64,000 nucleotides of DNA, from positions 161,587 through 225,586 of the forward strand of contig CALFZO010000053.1 in assembly GCA_937952305.1 (NCBI GenBank), in the 5' to 3' direction. Positions within the stretch are counted from its first letter, which is position 1; each line of letters begins with the position of its first letter. Positions 25,702 through 36,482 of this stretch are shown in pieces. The stretch is from an uncultured Anaerolineales bacterium. GTDB lineage: Bacteria; Chloroflexota; Anaerolineae; Anaerolineales; UBA6663. The notes beneath the pieces are model-generated. The model did not search any database. It saw nothing but the letters and a program-made list of their open reading frames with translations, and had not been told where the DNA came from. Position numbers and translations under genes: made by a program.

Positions 25702-26283
25702 TCAGTCCGCGTCCAGAAACGCCGCCGGCAGCGGCGGCCAATCGTCACTCTGGTCGGCCTGGTCCGGCCAGTTCTCTTTGCCGCTCCAGCTCTCGATCGC
25801 CAGGGCATAGACGCTGGTGCGCTTCAATTCCTGATCCGTGATCGGCCGGTACTCGCGGCCGGCCGTCAGCCGGGGGAAATACTTGCCGATCAGGCCCGTC
25901 AGCAGCCGGCGCTGTTCGTCCGGCGTCTCCACCACCCGGATCGGCCCGAAGACCACCACGCTCGCGTACTGCACGCTGAACTCCAGCGCTACATTGCTGG
26001 GCAGCGGCCGACCGGTCTCGTAGGCCGCCAGGCTGGCGCGCGGCTGGCGCTCCACGTTGGCGCGCAGCCGGCCCGTCCGGTTGGAGTGAAAGGCGATCTG
26101 GCCGCCGGCCTCGTCGTACCAGAACGTCGTCGGCGTCAGGAACGGCTGCGTATCCCAGACGGTGGCCACCGTGCCGATCTGGGCGCGGCGCAGAAAAGCG
26201 CGCACCCAGGCGTCGTCCCGGGCGTGCTCCGGGCGGCGCTGCTGGTGGGGCGGCGTCACGGACGGGTCATAGTTTTTGGGCAT
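25702..26283 (-). CDS. NimA/pyridoxamine 5'-phosphate oxidase-like FMN-binding protein
   Basis: About 193 residues of split-barrel fold: QIGTVATVWDTQPFLTPTTFWYDE and FHSNRTGRLRANVERQPRASLAAYE are the FMN-binding pattern of the PNPOx-like family (NimA-like subgroup). It probably binds FMN or F420 and reduces nitro or related compounds, or is a general flavin protein. ATG 26283 is used because GGAG is 8 nt upstream; 26313 has no site. It precedes the phosphorylase on the same strand by 25 nt. Confidence 0.85.
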   Translation of the reverse strand: MPKNYDPSVTPPHQQRRPEHARDDAWVRAFLRRAQIGTVATVWDTQPFLTPTTFWYDEAGGQIAFHSNRTGRLRANVERQPRASLAAYETGRPLPSNVALEFSVQYASVVVFGPIRVVETPDEQRRLLTGLIGKYFPRLTAGREYRPITDQELKRTSVYALAIESWSGKENWPDQADQSDDWPPLPAAFLDAD

Positions 26284-26335
26284 GCGGCCGGCTCCGGGCG
26301 CCGCGCCGGTCATGGGGCGGCGGGTGCGAAGGTAT

Positions 26336-26341
26336 TATAAT
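26336..26341 (+). promoter_or_regulatory. -10 element of the amidohydrolase-CYTH gene
   Basis: Perfect TATAAT lies 39 nt before the ATG at 26381. No clear -35 was seen. The leader between them contains GTGAAGG as a Shine-Dalgarno-like site. Confidence 0.55.
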
Positions 26342-26380
26342 CCGCACCAACTACTCCCCTTTTTGTGAAGGCACATCCGC

Positions 26381-28354
26381 ATGCAGACCTGCGACCTCCT
26401 CCTCACCAATGCCCTGGTCCTGACCATGGACGAGGCTTCCACCCAGTATCCGGCCGGAGCCGTGGCCGTGACCGGCGACCGGATTGTGGCCGTCGGCCCG
26501 GAACGTGAACTGGCGGCCGAGTACACGCCCCGGCAGACCCTGGACTGCGGCGGGAAGGTGGTCATGCCGGGCCTGGTCAACGCCCACACCCACGCGCCCA
26601 TGACCCTGCTGCGCGGTCTGGCCGACGACCGGCGCCTGGACGTCTGGCTGCTCGGCTACATGATGCCGGTCGAGCGCGAGTTTGTGTCGCCGGACTTCGT
26701 GCGCTTGGGCACCGGCCTGGCCTGCGCCGAGATGATCCGCTCCGGCATCACGGCCTTCGCCGACATGTACTACTTCGAGGAGCATGTGGCCGAGGCGGCG
26801 GCCGCCGCCGGCCTGCGCGCCCTGTGCGGCCAGACCGTGCTCAAGTTCCCGTCGCCGGACGCGGCCTCCTACGAAGATTCGCTGGCCATGGCCCGCGACT
26901 TCATCCAGCGCTGGAAGGACCACCCGCTCATCGTGCCGGCCCCGGCCCCGCACGCGCCTTACACCTGCACGGCCGAAATCCTGCAGGAGTGCTCGGCGCT
27001 GGCCCAGGAGTTCGACGTGCCCCTGCACGTGCACCTCTCGGAGACTTTGCTGGAGGTCGAGAACTCGCGCAAGGAGCACGGCATGCCGGTGGTGCCGTGG
27101 GTGAAGAAGCAGCGTTTGCTGGAGGCCAAGGTGCTGGCCGCGCACTGCGTCCACATCGACGAGGGCGAGATGCGCACGCTCAAGAACGCCGGCGCCGGCG
27201 TGGCCCACAACCCCACCAGCAACCTCAAGCTGGCCTCCGGCGTGGCGCCCGTGCCGCGCATGCTGGCGCTCGGTCTGAACGTCGGCATCGGCACCGACGG
27301 CCCGGCCTCCAACAACGACCTGGATATGTTCGAGGAGGTCCGCCTGGCCGCGATCCTGGCCAAGGGCATCAGCGGCGACCCGACCACCCTGCCCGCCCGC
27401 GACGCCTTGCACATGGCCACGCGCCTGGGCGCCAAGGCCCTGCACCTCGGCCACCTGACCGGCACGCTGGAGGCCGGCAAGCGCGCCGACCTGATCCTGG
27501 TGGACCTGGCCCGGCTGCACAACTCGCCCAAGTTCACGCATGACCCCAACGCCGTCTACTCGCAGTTGGTCTACGCCGCCCACGCCACGGATGTCACCGA
27601 CGTGATGTGCAACGGCCGGTGGCTGATGCGCGACCAGCGGCTGCTGACCGTGGACGAGCAGGCGCTGCTGACGGCCGCCGGCGATTACGCCAAGCGCATC
27701 GACCACTTCCTCATCCAGCGCGAAGGCAGCGTTCTGCAGAAGCTCATCGCCATCGGCGGCGCGGTGGAGGAGGAGAGCTTTGAGGTGCAGGTGAAGGCCC
27801 ACCTGTCCGACGATGAACAGGCGCTCAACGTCCTGAAGGGCAAGGACCTCACCCTCATCCGCGAGCGCCACTACCACGAGTACGACGCTTACTTCTTCTT
27901 CGCCGACCCGGCCCAGGGCCGGCTGCGCTACCGCGAGGACGAGTTCCTGGACGAGAAGGGCAGCGTCACCACCGTGCGCGGCCGCCTGACCCTGATGGGG
28001 CCGGCGCGCGAGGCCGAGTTCGGCTCGGTGCTGCTCTCGCGCTCGCGCTACCTGGCCCCGGCCACGCACTCGCTGCGCTTCTACCGCGAGTACTTCAAGC
28101 CGACCGAGGAGCGCGAGGTGGAGAAGGACCGCCGCCGCTGGCTGGTGGTCTTCCGCGGCGTCGAGTTCTTTGTGAATCTCGACAAGCTCACCAAACCCGC
28201 GCATGACGGCTACTACATCGAGATCAAATCGCGCACCTGGTCGCGCCGCGACGCCAAGGACAAAGCCGCCATCATCACCGAACTGCTGGGCCTGTTCGGG
28301 GCCTCGCCCGAGCACGTCGTCCGCGAGGGTTACGCCGAGTGGGCGACCGAGTAA
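26381..28354 (+). CDS. Amidohydrolase (MtaD/TrzN-type) fused to a CYTH-like domain
   Basis: The 657-residue protein has an N-terminal metal-dependent amidohydrolase (about 1-450): NAHTHAPMTLLRG metal site, PAPAPHAPYTC, HVHLSET, AHCVHIDEGEM and GTDGPASNND, as in methylthioadenosine/S-adenosylhomocysteine deaminases and triazine hydrolases. From about residue 462 a second domain begins with E-x-Q-V-K and has RLRYREDE and VTTVRGRLTLMGP, the CYTH (triphosphate tunnel/adenylate cyclase-thiamine triphosphatase) pattern. The two are in one frame with no stop. Which activity is coupled is unknown. Confidence 0.85.
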   Translation: MQTCDLLLTNALVLTMDEASTQYPAGAVAVTGDRIVAVGPERELAAEYTPRQTLDCGGKVVMPGLVNAHTHAPMTLLRGLADDRRLDVWLLGYMMPVEREFVSPDFVRLGTGLACAEMIRSGITAFADMYYFEEHVAEAAAAAGLRALCGQTVLKFPSPDAASYEDSLAMARDFIQRWKDHPLIVPAPAPHAPYTCTAEILQECSALAQEFDVPLHVHLSETLLEVENSRKEHGMPVVPWVKKQRLLEAKVLAAHCVHIDEGEMRTLKNAGAGVAHNPTSNLKLASGVAPVPRMLALGLNVGIGTDGPASNNDLDMFEEVRLAAILAKGISGDPTTLPARDALHMATRLGAKALHLGHLTGTLEAGKRADLILVDLARLHNSPKFTHDPNAVYSQLVYAAHATDVTDVMCNGRWLMRDQRLLTVDEQALLTAAGDYAKRIDHFLIQREGSVLQKLIAIGGAVEEESFEVQVKAHLSDDEQALNVLKGKDLTLIRERHYHEYDAYFFFADPAQGRLRYREDEFLDEKGSVTTVRGRLTLMGPAREAEFGSVLLSRSRYLAPATHSLRFYREYFKPTEEREVEKDRRRWLVVFRGVEFFVNLDKLTKPAHDGYYIEIKSRTWSRRDAKDKAAIITELLGLFGASPEHVVREGYAEWATE

Positions 28355-28382
28355 CGCGCTGAGCGAGCGCCGCCAGCGCCGC

Positions 28383-29183
28383 ATGGACGTCGCCGCTTAC
28401 CTGGAGCGCCTCGCTTACCAGGGCCCGCGCACGCCGGAGCTGGCGGTGCTACGCGCCTTGCAGCGCGCCCATCTGCGCCACGTCCCTTTCGAGAACCTGG
28501 ACATCGCCCTGGGCCGGCCGCTCGTGCTGGACGAGGCCGCGCTGTTCGCCAAGGTCGTGCGCCGGCGGCGCGGCGGTTTCTGCTACGAGCTGAACGGCTT
28601 GTTCGCGGCCTTGTTGCGGGCGCTCGGCTTTGACGTCACCGCGCTCTCCGCGCGCGTGCTCAGCGACGGCCAGTTGGGGCCGGAGTTCGACCATATGGCG
28701 CTGTTGGTCCAGAGTCCCGGCGCGGCTTCGGAACGCTACCTGGTCGATGTCGGCTTCGGCGCTTCGTTTGAGGAGCCGTTGCGTCTGGACGTGTCCGAAC
28801 CGCAGCCCCAGCCGGTCGGCGTCTACCGCGTCTCCCAGTCCGCTGGGCTGTGGTGGATGCACGAGCTGGACGCCGACGGCCAGGCCGTGGACGGTTACGC
28901 TTTCTCGCTGACGCCGCGTCAGCTGGCCGATTACGCCCCCATGTGCGTGTGGCAGCAGACCGCGCCGGAGTCCACCTTCACGCGCAAACGCGTGTGCACG
29001 CGCGCCACGCCAGACGGCCGCCTCACTTACAGCGGCACCGGCGCCGCCAATCGCCTCAGCCTCACGCGCCCCAGCGGACGTGAGGAGATCACGCTCACCA
29101 GCCCGGCCCAATGCGCGGCCCTGCTGGACGAGCACTTCGGCCTCCGCCTGGATGCCGACCTCGCACCCTGGTTCATGGCTTGA
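28383..29183 (+). CDS. Arylamine N-acetyltransferase
   Basis: The 266-residue enzyme has the Cys-His-Asp triad: C67 in RGGFCYELNGLF, H104 in FDHMALLV and D122 in LVDVGFG. It transfers acetyl from acetyl-CoA to arylamines or hydrazines. It follows the amidohydrolase-CYTH gene by 28 nt and may share its transcript; whether substrates are linked is not evident. A hairpin terminator follows. Confidence 0.95.
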   Translation: MDVAAYLERLAYQGPRTPELAVLRALQRAHLRHVPFENLDIALGRPLVLDEAALFAKVVRRRRGGFCYELNGLFAALLRALGFDVTALSARVLSDGQLGPEFDHMALLVQSPGAASERYLVDVGFGASFEEPLRLDVSEPQPQPVGVYRVSQSAGLWWMHELDADGQAVDGYAFSLTPRQLADYAPMCVWQQTAPESTFTRKRVCTRATPDGRLTYSGTGAANRLSLTRPSGREEITLTSPAQCAALLDEHFGLRLDADLAPWFMA

Positions 29184-29202
29184 ACCGCGCCCACCAACCT
29201 TC

Positions 29203-29229
29203 AATTCAGGCCCCCTCTGGTTGAATTTT
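29203..29229 (+). terminator. Weak intrinsic terminator after the NAT gene
   Basis: AATTCA (29203-29208) pairs with TGAATT (29222-29227), followed by T residues. The stem is AT-rich and short, so it is a modest candidate. Confidence 0.4.
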
Positions 29230-29451
29230 CCGTCCGTCACAAAGGCGCTCTGCGCTCCATAATCACCGCGCTTCTGTCAAGTTCACGCGAGCTTCACTTA
29301 AGATTCGCCCTTGGTTTGCTGATTGCGGGAGGCGCCTCCGCTAGAGTGACCCTCAGCGGCCTCCGGCCTTGCGCCGGTCAAGCCGCCCAAACACTCAGGC
29401 TGGCGGGTGCTTCCTTCAAGAAGACTCCGCCGGCCGGGAGGCTGAAGCGCC
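29230..29451 (+). other. Intergenic region with GC-rich hairpins, no gene seen
   Basis: The stretch before the G8 gene holds a TAAGAT-like -10 (29299-29304), a hairpin at 29325-29341, and a nested stem (29356-29360 with 29382-29386; 29363-29367 with 29373-29377). It looks structured and could be a 5' RNA element, but no known riboswitch consensus was recognised. Confidence 0.35.
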
Positions 29452-30441
29452 ATGGACGCCATCTACGCCCTAGCCCGACCTGCGGCCCGCAGTCAGCTGG
29501 CCTGTCTGATCACCAAACCCGGCACCTCACCGCTGGTCATGAAGACCGGCCGCGCCGTCAGCCCATGGTCGGAACCGGCCACCTGGGGCGGGCGCCTGCC
29601 GCGCGCCGGTGACACCGTCATCATCCCGCCCGGCGGCCGGGTGGTGCTGGACATCAGCCCGCCGCCGCTCAAGGGCCTGCAGGTGGACGGCATGCTGCTG
29701 TTCGACGATCAGGACCTGAACCTTTCGGCCGGCCACATCCTGGTGCACGGCGAGTTCCGCATCGGCTCGGCCACACAGCCCTTCCTGCACCACGCCATCA
29801 TCACGCTCACCTCGGGCGGCAAGGCGGACGCCATCCCCGGCCTGGGCGGCAAAGCCCTGGCGGCCGCGGACGGCGGTCAGATCGAACTGCACGGCGAGTG
29901 GCGTGACAGCCGCGTGAAACTCGGCGCCAGCGCCGAGCTGGGCGCGGACGAGATCATCGTGGACCGCGTCACCAACTGGCGGCCCGGCGATCGGCTGGTG
30001 CTGGGCTCGGCCGGGCCGCGGCCCCTCAACACCGAGACGCGCACCATCGTCGCGGCCTACCAGAACGTCATCCGCCTGAACGAGCCGCTGCGCCACAGCT
30101 ACTGGGGCGGGCTGCACGTCTTCCCGGGCGGCACGCTGGACCAGCGCGCCGAGGTGCGCCTGATCAGCCGCAACATCGTCGTGCGCGGCGCCAACACCGG
30201 CGAGGCCCTGTACGGGGGCTGCGTGGCCGCCCTGCCCGGCGGCTGGCTGCGCCTCTCGGGCGTGGAGTTTACGGCCCTCGGCCAGCCCGGCCGCTACGCC
30301 ATCCACAGTCATCCGGCCGCCGACGCAGCCGCGGTGTGGATGGTCGGCTGCAGCCTGCACCGCAACATCCAGCCCGGCCTGCTGCTGATGCGCCGCGACC
30401 CGCAGTTGCTGGAACAGAACGTGGTCTGGGACATGGGTTGA
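29452..30441 (+). CDS. Short G8-domain protein (hyaluronidase/CEMIP-like fragment)
   Basis: The 329-residue protein has a G8 domain (about 35-170: WSEPATWGGRLPRAGDTVII, LQVDGMLLFDD, GELGADEIIV) followed by a beta-helix part (RNIVVRGANTGEALYGG, WLRLSGVEFTALGQPGRYAIHSH). It lacks an obvious signal peptide. The family normally continues through a longer beta-helix; here the reading frame ends at NVVWDMG, where relatives continue with Gly-His. Start choice is uncertain (ATG 29539 is possible). It could be a natural short form or a truncated gene. Confidence 0.65.
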   Translation: MDAIYALARPAARSQLACLITKPGTSPLVMKTGRAVSPWSEPATWGGRLPRAGDTVIIPPGGRVVLDISPPPLKGLQVDGMLLFDDQDLNLSAGHILVHGEFRIGSATQPFLHHAIITLTSGGKADAIPGLGGKALAAADGGQIELHGEWRDSRVKLGASAELGADEIIVDRVTNWRPGDRLVLGSAGPRPLNTETRTIVAAYQNVIRLNEPLRHSYWGGLHVFPGGTLDQRAEVRLISRNIVVRGANTGEALYGGCVAALPGGWLRLSGVEFTALGQPGRYAIHSHPAADAAAVWMVGCSLHRNIQPGLLLMRRDPQLLEQNVVWDMG

Positions 30442-30466
30442 GGCCGCCGCCCCGCCCGGAAACAAA

Positions 30467-30501
30467 ACGGCCCGGAAGCCTGCGCGCGGCTTCCGGGCCG
30501 T
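30467..30501 (-). terminator. Intrinsic terminator of mutS
   Basis: A 14-bp perfect stem (30467-30480 with 30488-30501) with 7-nt loop, followed on the minus strand by TTTGTTT. It lies 21 nt past the mutS stop. It also sits downstream of the G8 gene but lacks a T tail on the plus strand. Confidence 0.85.
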
Positions 30502-30521
30502 ATCGTCTACCGGGATCACGG

Positions 30522-33113
<2,592 letters not shown>

Positions 33114-33168
33114 GGCGGGGCGATTGTAGCGGCAAACCGGCGCGGCTGGAAGCGCCGGCCAATCAAAA

Positions 33169-33193
33169 AGCCCTCGCCGTGGTGGCGAGGGCT
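33169..33193 (-). terminator. Intrinsic terminator of the STAS gene
   Basis: A 10-bp perfect stem (33169-33178 with 33184-33193), 5-nt loop and five T residues on the minus strand, 27 nt past the STAS stop. Confidence 0.85.
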
Positions 33194-33219
33194 CCGGCCG
33201 ACTGCCAGCGGCCAGGGGG

Positions 33220-33552
33220 TCAGATCGACCCGATGGCGGCCTCAGTGTCCGCGTAGGTCTGGAACAGGGCGTCCAGGCCGGCGATGCTGAGCACTTCCCG
33301 GACGCGCTCCGACGGCTGGGCCAGCATGACCGAGCCGCCCTTGGACTTCAGCACCTTCTGGGCCGAGATCAGCGCGCGGACGCCGGCGCTGCTGATGTAA
33401 TCGGTGCCGTCCATCTCCAGGACCAGATGGGCGTGGCCGGTCTCTACCTGCTTGCGCAGCGCGTCCTCGAACTGAGGCGCCACGCTGGCATCCACCCGGC
33501 CGGTCACCCGGATGACGTTAACGCGTTTGTACTCGCGGACATTGATCTCCAT
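33220..33552 (-). CDS. STAS-domain anti-sigma factor antagonist
   Basis: The 110-residue SpoIIAA/RsbV-like protein has VTGRVDASVAPQFEDAL and the phosphorylatable serine region DYISSAGVRAL. It would bind an anti-sigma kinase when unphosphorylated. No cognate kinase or phosphatase is adjacent. It is followed on the same strand by a terminator and preceded by a second STAS gene 48 nt upstream. Confidence 0.9.
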   Translation of the reverse strand: MEINVREYKRVNVIRVTGRVDASVAPQFEDALRKQVETGHAHLVLEMDGTDYISSAGVRALISAQKVLKSKGGSVMLAQPSERVREVLSIAGLDALFQTYADTEAAIGSI

Positions 33553-33600
33553 AAGTCCTCTCCTTACGCCATTGCGCTGATTTTAGCATAGGCCTTCGTC

Positions 33601-33954
33601 TCAGGCCTCCGTCGAACGGCGCAATTCTTGAACCGCTTCGGCCACGGTGGGATGAATCACGAACAATTTATCTAGACCGGACATGCGGAAAGCCTGCAGC
33701 ACGTTGGCGCTGACCTGGGCCAGCCGGACGTCGCCGCCCATGGTGCGCGCCCGGCGCAGGCCCAGCATGAGCACGCGCAGGCCGGCCGAGGCCATGTAGA
33801 TCACGTTGCCGCAGTCCACCACGATGTGGGTGTGACCCTCCTCCAACAGGCCGTTGAAGGCATCCTCGACGGCGCGGGCGGCGGCGGTGTCGATGCGGCC
33901 CTCGGGCGCCAGGGACCAGATGTCTTGGGTTTCCAGGTACGAGACTTGAATCAT
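33601..33954 (-). CDS. STAS-domain anti-sigma factor antagonist paralogue
   Basis: The 117-residue protein has the same fold as the next gene (PEGRIDTAAARAVEDAF; YMASAGLRVLMLGL with the conserved serine) but is divergent, so the two are old paralogues. Its ATG overlaps the M42 peptidase stop by one nucleotide (TAATG), indicating coupling. The partner kinase is elsewhere. Confidence 0.9.
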   Translation of the reverse strand: MIQVSYLETQDIWSLAPEGRIDTAAARAVEDAFNGLLEEGHTHIVVDCGNVIYMASAGLRVLMLGLRRARTMGGDVRLAQVSANVLQAFRMSGLDKLFVIHPTVAEAVQELRRSTEA

Positions 33955-35024
33955 TACGCCTGCCTCAAATATTCGGCGATCAACTGGGCCGTGTGCACCA
34001 GCGAGTCGCGGTGGGTGCGCTCGTAGTTGTGCGAGGCGTCCACGCCGGGGCCGAGCAGCCCAACGCGCACGTCGCCGCCGGCGCGCCAGTAGGCCTCGCC
34101 ATCCGAACCATAATACGGGTAGATGTCGACTTTATACGGGATGCCGGCGTTTTCCGCCAGCGCCCGCAGCTTGCGGTTCATGGCCGGATGATACGGCCCG
34201 CCCGAGTCCTTGACGCAGATGCAGGCGCTGAACTCGTCGGAGGCCTGGCCCGGCCCCACCGCGGCCATGTCCAGCGAGACCAGCTCGGCCAGGTCCGGCG
34301 GAAAGCCGCTGGCGGCGCCGTGGCCGACCTCTTCGTAATGGCTGATGTGCAGGGTGGTGCGCTGGGCGGGTGTGATCCCGGCGGCCTGCAAGGCCCGGAC
34401 GGCCGCCCACAGGCAGGCCACGGCGGCCTTGTCGTCCAGATGCCGGGAGCGCAGGAAGCCGGCCGGGCCGGACTCCACGCGCGGGTCGAAGGCCACGCAA
34501 TCGCCGACGCCAATCCCGAGCGCGCGCGTCTCGTCGGCGGTGGTGGTGCGCGCGTCCAGGCGCACCTCCATCCCGTCGTCGTCCCGCTTGAGGTCACCCG
34601 TCTCGGCGCCGAAGATGTGGCTGGAGGCCTTGGTCACCAACAGCGATCCACGGATCGCCTGGCCGCCGGCCGTGAACACGGTGCAGCCTTCCCCCTCGAC
34701 CGTGTTCCAGGCGAACCCGCCGAGCTTGGTCAGCTTGAGGCGTCCGGTAGGCCGGATCTCCTTGACCATGGCGCCGAGCGTGTCCACGTGGGCGGTCAGC
34801 GCGCGCGGCGCGTCGGCGGCACGGCCGGCCCACTCCATCACCAGCGCGCCCTTCACGGTCCGGCGCAGCGCCAGGCCCAGCGGCTGGAAGCGGGCCTCGA
34901 CGTAGTCCAGGGCGCGCTCGGTGAAACCGGTCGGGCTGGGCACGTTCAGCAGGCCGACAAGGCACTCCAACAGGGCGTCGACGTCAATGGGCAAAGCCGA
35001 GGACATAGGCGGCTCCGTGGTCAT
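33954..35024 (-). CDS. M42 family metallo-aminopeptidase
   Basis: The 356-residue protein carries the dinuclear-zinc residues of M42 enzymes: ALTAHVDTLGAMV (His), RHLDDKAAVACL (Asp), HYEEVGHGAASG (Glu-Glu), SLDMAAVGPG (Asp) and HNYERTHRDSL (His). These form tetrahedral or dodecameric aminopeptidases that finish peptide degradation. It sits directly after the PmbA/TldE-like gene and overlaps the STAS gene at the other side. ATG 35006 is an alternative start. Confidence 0.92.
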   Translation of the reverse strand: MTTEPPMSSALPIDVDALLECLVGLLNVPSPTGFTERALDYVEARFQPLGLALRRTVKGALVMEWAGRAADAPRALTAHVDTLGAMVKEIRPTGRLKLTKLGGFAWNTVEGEGCTVFTAGGQAIRGSLLVTKASSHIFGAETGDLKRDDDGMEVRLDARTTTADETRALGIGVGDCVAFDPRVESGPAGFLRSRHLDDKAAVACLWAAVRALQAAGITPAQRTTLHISHYEEVGHGAASGFPPDLAELVSLDMAAVGPGQASDEFSACICVKDSGGPYHPAMNRKLRALAENAGIPYKVDIYPYYGSDGEAYWRAGGDVRVGLLGPGVDASHNYERTHRDSLVHTAQLIAEYLRQA

Positions 35025-35040
35025 CAGCGGCGCGGGCGGG

Positions 35041-36438
35041 TCACAACTCGTCCACGTCGATAAAACGAAAATGGTCCAGCGCCAGGGCTGGCAGGCGGTG
35101 GACGCCGCAGAGACCGGACAGGGCCGGCCGGTCGCGCCCGACCGCGCGCACGTGGCGCAGGGCCGTCACCAACTCCTGATCAAAGCGCAGTTCGGCCACC
35201 GGGTAGGCCAGCTCCCCGCCCTCGATCCACCACACGCCGTCGCGGGTGGTGCCGGTGGCGGCCGCGCCGCGCGAGGCGGTCTGGCGCACATACCAGAAGC
35301 GCGAGATGTACAGGCCGCGCTCCACGCCCCGGATCAGGTCGTCCAGGGAGGCCGGGCCGGGTGCCAGCGCCAAGTTCTCGGGCAGCGGGCCGTCCCAGTC
35401 TTCGTCGTCGTAGGGCTGGGCGTGGCCGGTGGAGGTCTTGCCGGGTTCGCGCCGGGCCGTCCAGCGATCGTACACGGGCGAGGTCGGCACACCCGCCACC
35501 ACGATCGGCACGCGCTGCTTGGCGACGCCCTCGCAGTCGAAGGCCCGCGGCAGGCCGTCGGCGTCGAAAGCGTCGTCGGTGATGGTGATCAGCGGCGACA
35601 TGCAGCGCTCGCCGAAGTGCGCGTTCATCCAGCTGCGGCCTTCCTGCACGGCCAGCGCGCCCATACCGTCCTCGACCATGGCCTCGATCAGCGTCAGGAC
35701 CGCGTAAGGCTCCAGCACCACCGGGTACTCGCCGGCCGGCAGGGGCCGCCGCCGCTGGGTGGTGCGGGCGCGCCGGAAGGCGTCCTGGCGCAGGCGGACC
35801 AGATCCACCTGCTCGTGCCGCCAGCCGGTGGCGTGCGCGTAAGACGAGGCCGGCGGCTCAGACTGCTCGCAGACGAAGGTGGCGTCTATCTGCGTGCTGG
35901 GCGCATAGGCGAACAGGCCGTTCGAGTTCAGGATGGCGTGCTCATAGCGCGCCACGCTGTACGCACCGGACGCCTCCAGCCGGGTCGCGCGGGCCTCGGC
36001 GCACAGGTCGGCCACGGCGCGGGCGCGCAAGACCGGGTCATCCACCAGGCGCGCCACCGCCTCGTCGAACGGCGGCGGCTGGGCGGCGTAGGTCTGCGGC
36101 CCGGGCAGGCCCGGCCACTCCGGGTTATCCGGCAGGTGCCGCGCCAGGCTGGCCGCCTGCTGCACGGCCCGCTCCAGACCGGCCTCGGTCAGGTCGTTGG
36201 TGGTGACCGTGCCAACGCGCGTCCCCAGCGCCGCGCGCACTTCCAGAGTGGCGTCGGTCTCGGCGACATGCTGGTGGATGGCGTTCTGCGCGAAACGCGT
36301 CAGCGCCTCGTCCATCGCCAGGTAGACCAGTTCGGTTTCGTCCGCCTCGGAACGCGCCAGCGCGCGCTCCAGCAGCGCCCGGATAGCCTCCGGGCCGAGC
36401 CGCGCCGGGCTCGGCCCGCTTGTACGTTTCGACGCCAT
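35041..36438 (-). CDS. PmbA/TldE-family metalloprotease subunit
   Basis: The 465-residue protein resembles TldE/PmbA (ETELVYLAMDEALTRFAQNAIHQ at the start, SRGAAATGTTRDGVWWIEGGELAYPV near the end). The zinc HExxxH motif belongs to TldD, and none is seen here, so this is the non-catalytic partner or a relative. No TldD lies in the window. It precedes the M42 gene by 16 nt on the same strand, so both are probably peptide-processing genes. Confidence 0.87.
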   Translation of the reverse strand: MASKRTSGPSPARLGPEAIRALLERALARSEADETELVYLAMDEALTRFAQNAIHQHVAETDATLEVRAALGTRVGTVTTNDLTEAGLERAVQQAASLARHLPDNPEWPGLPGPQTYAAQPPPFDEAVARLVDDPVLRARAVADLCAEARATRLEASGAYSVARYEHAILNSNGLFAYAPSTQIDATFVCEQSEPPASSYAHATGWRHEQVDLVRLRQDAFRRARTTQRRRPLPAGEYPVVLEPYAVLTLIEAMVEDGMGALAVQEGRSWMNAHFGERCMSPLITITDDAFDADGLPRAFDCEGVAKQRVPIVVAGVPTSPVYDRWTARREPGKTSTGHAQPYDDEDWDGPLPENLALAPGPASLDDLIRGVERGLYISRFWYVRQTASRGAAATGTTRDGVWWIEGGELAYPVAELRFDQELVTALRHVRAVGRDRPALSGLCGVHRLPALALDHFRFIDVDEL

Positions 36439-36482
36439 AGCCTCTCACCAACGGCGCCGCGCGGCGCCGCCGCTTTTCAGTG

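Noticed and set aside
26351..28384. 677-codon minus-strand ORF opposite the amidohydrolase-CYTH gene
   Set aside because: Shadow frame of a gene with intact catalytic motifs; no recognisable fold.
29230..29451. Cyclic-di-GMP or cobalamin riboswitch before the G8 gene
   Set aside because: Hairpins exist but the conserved sequence boxes of these classes are missing.
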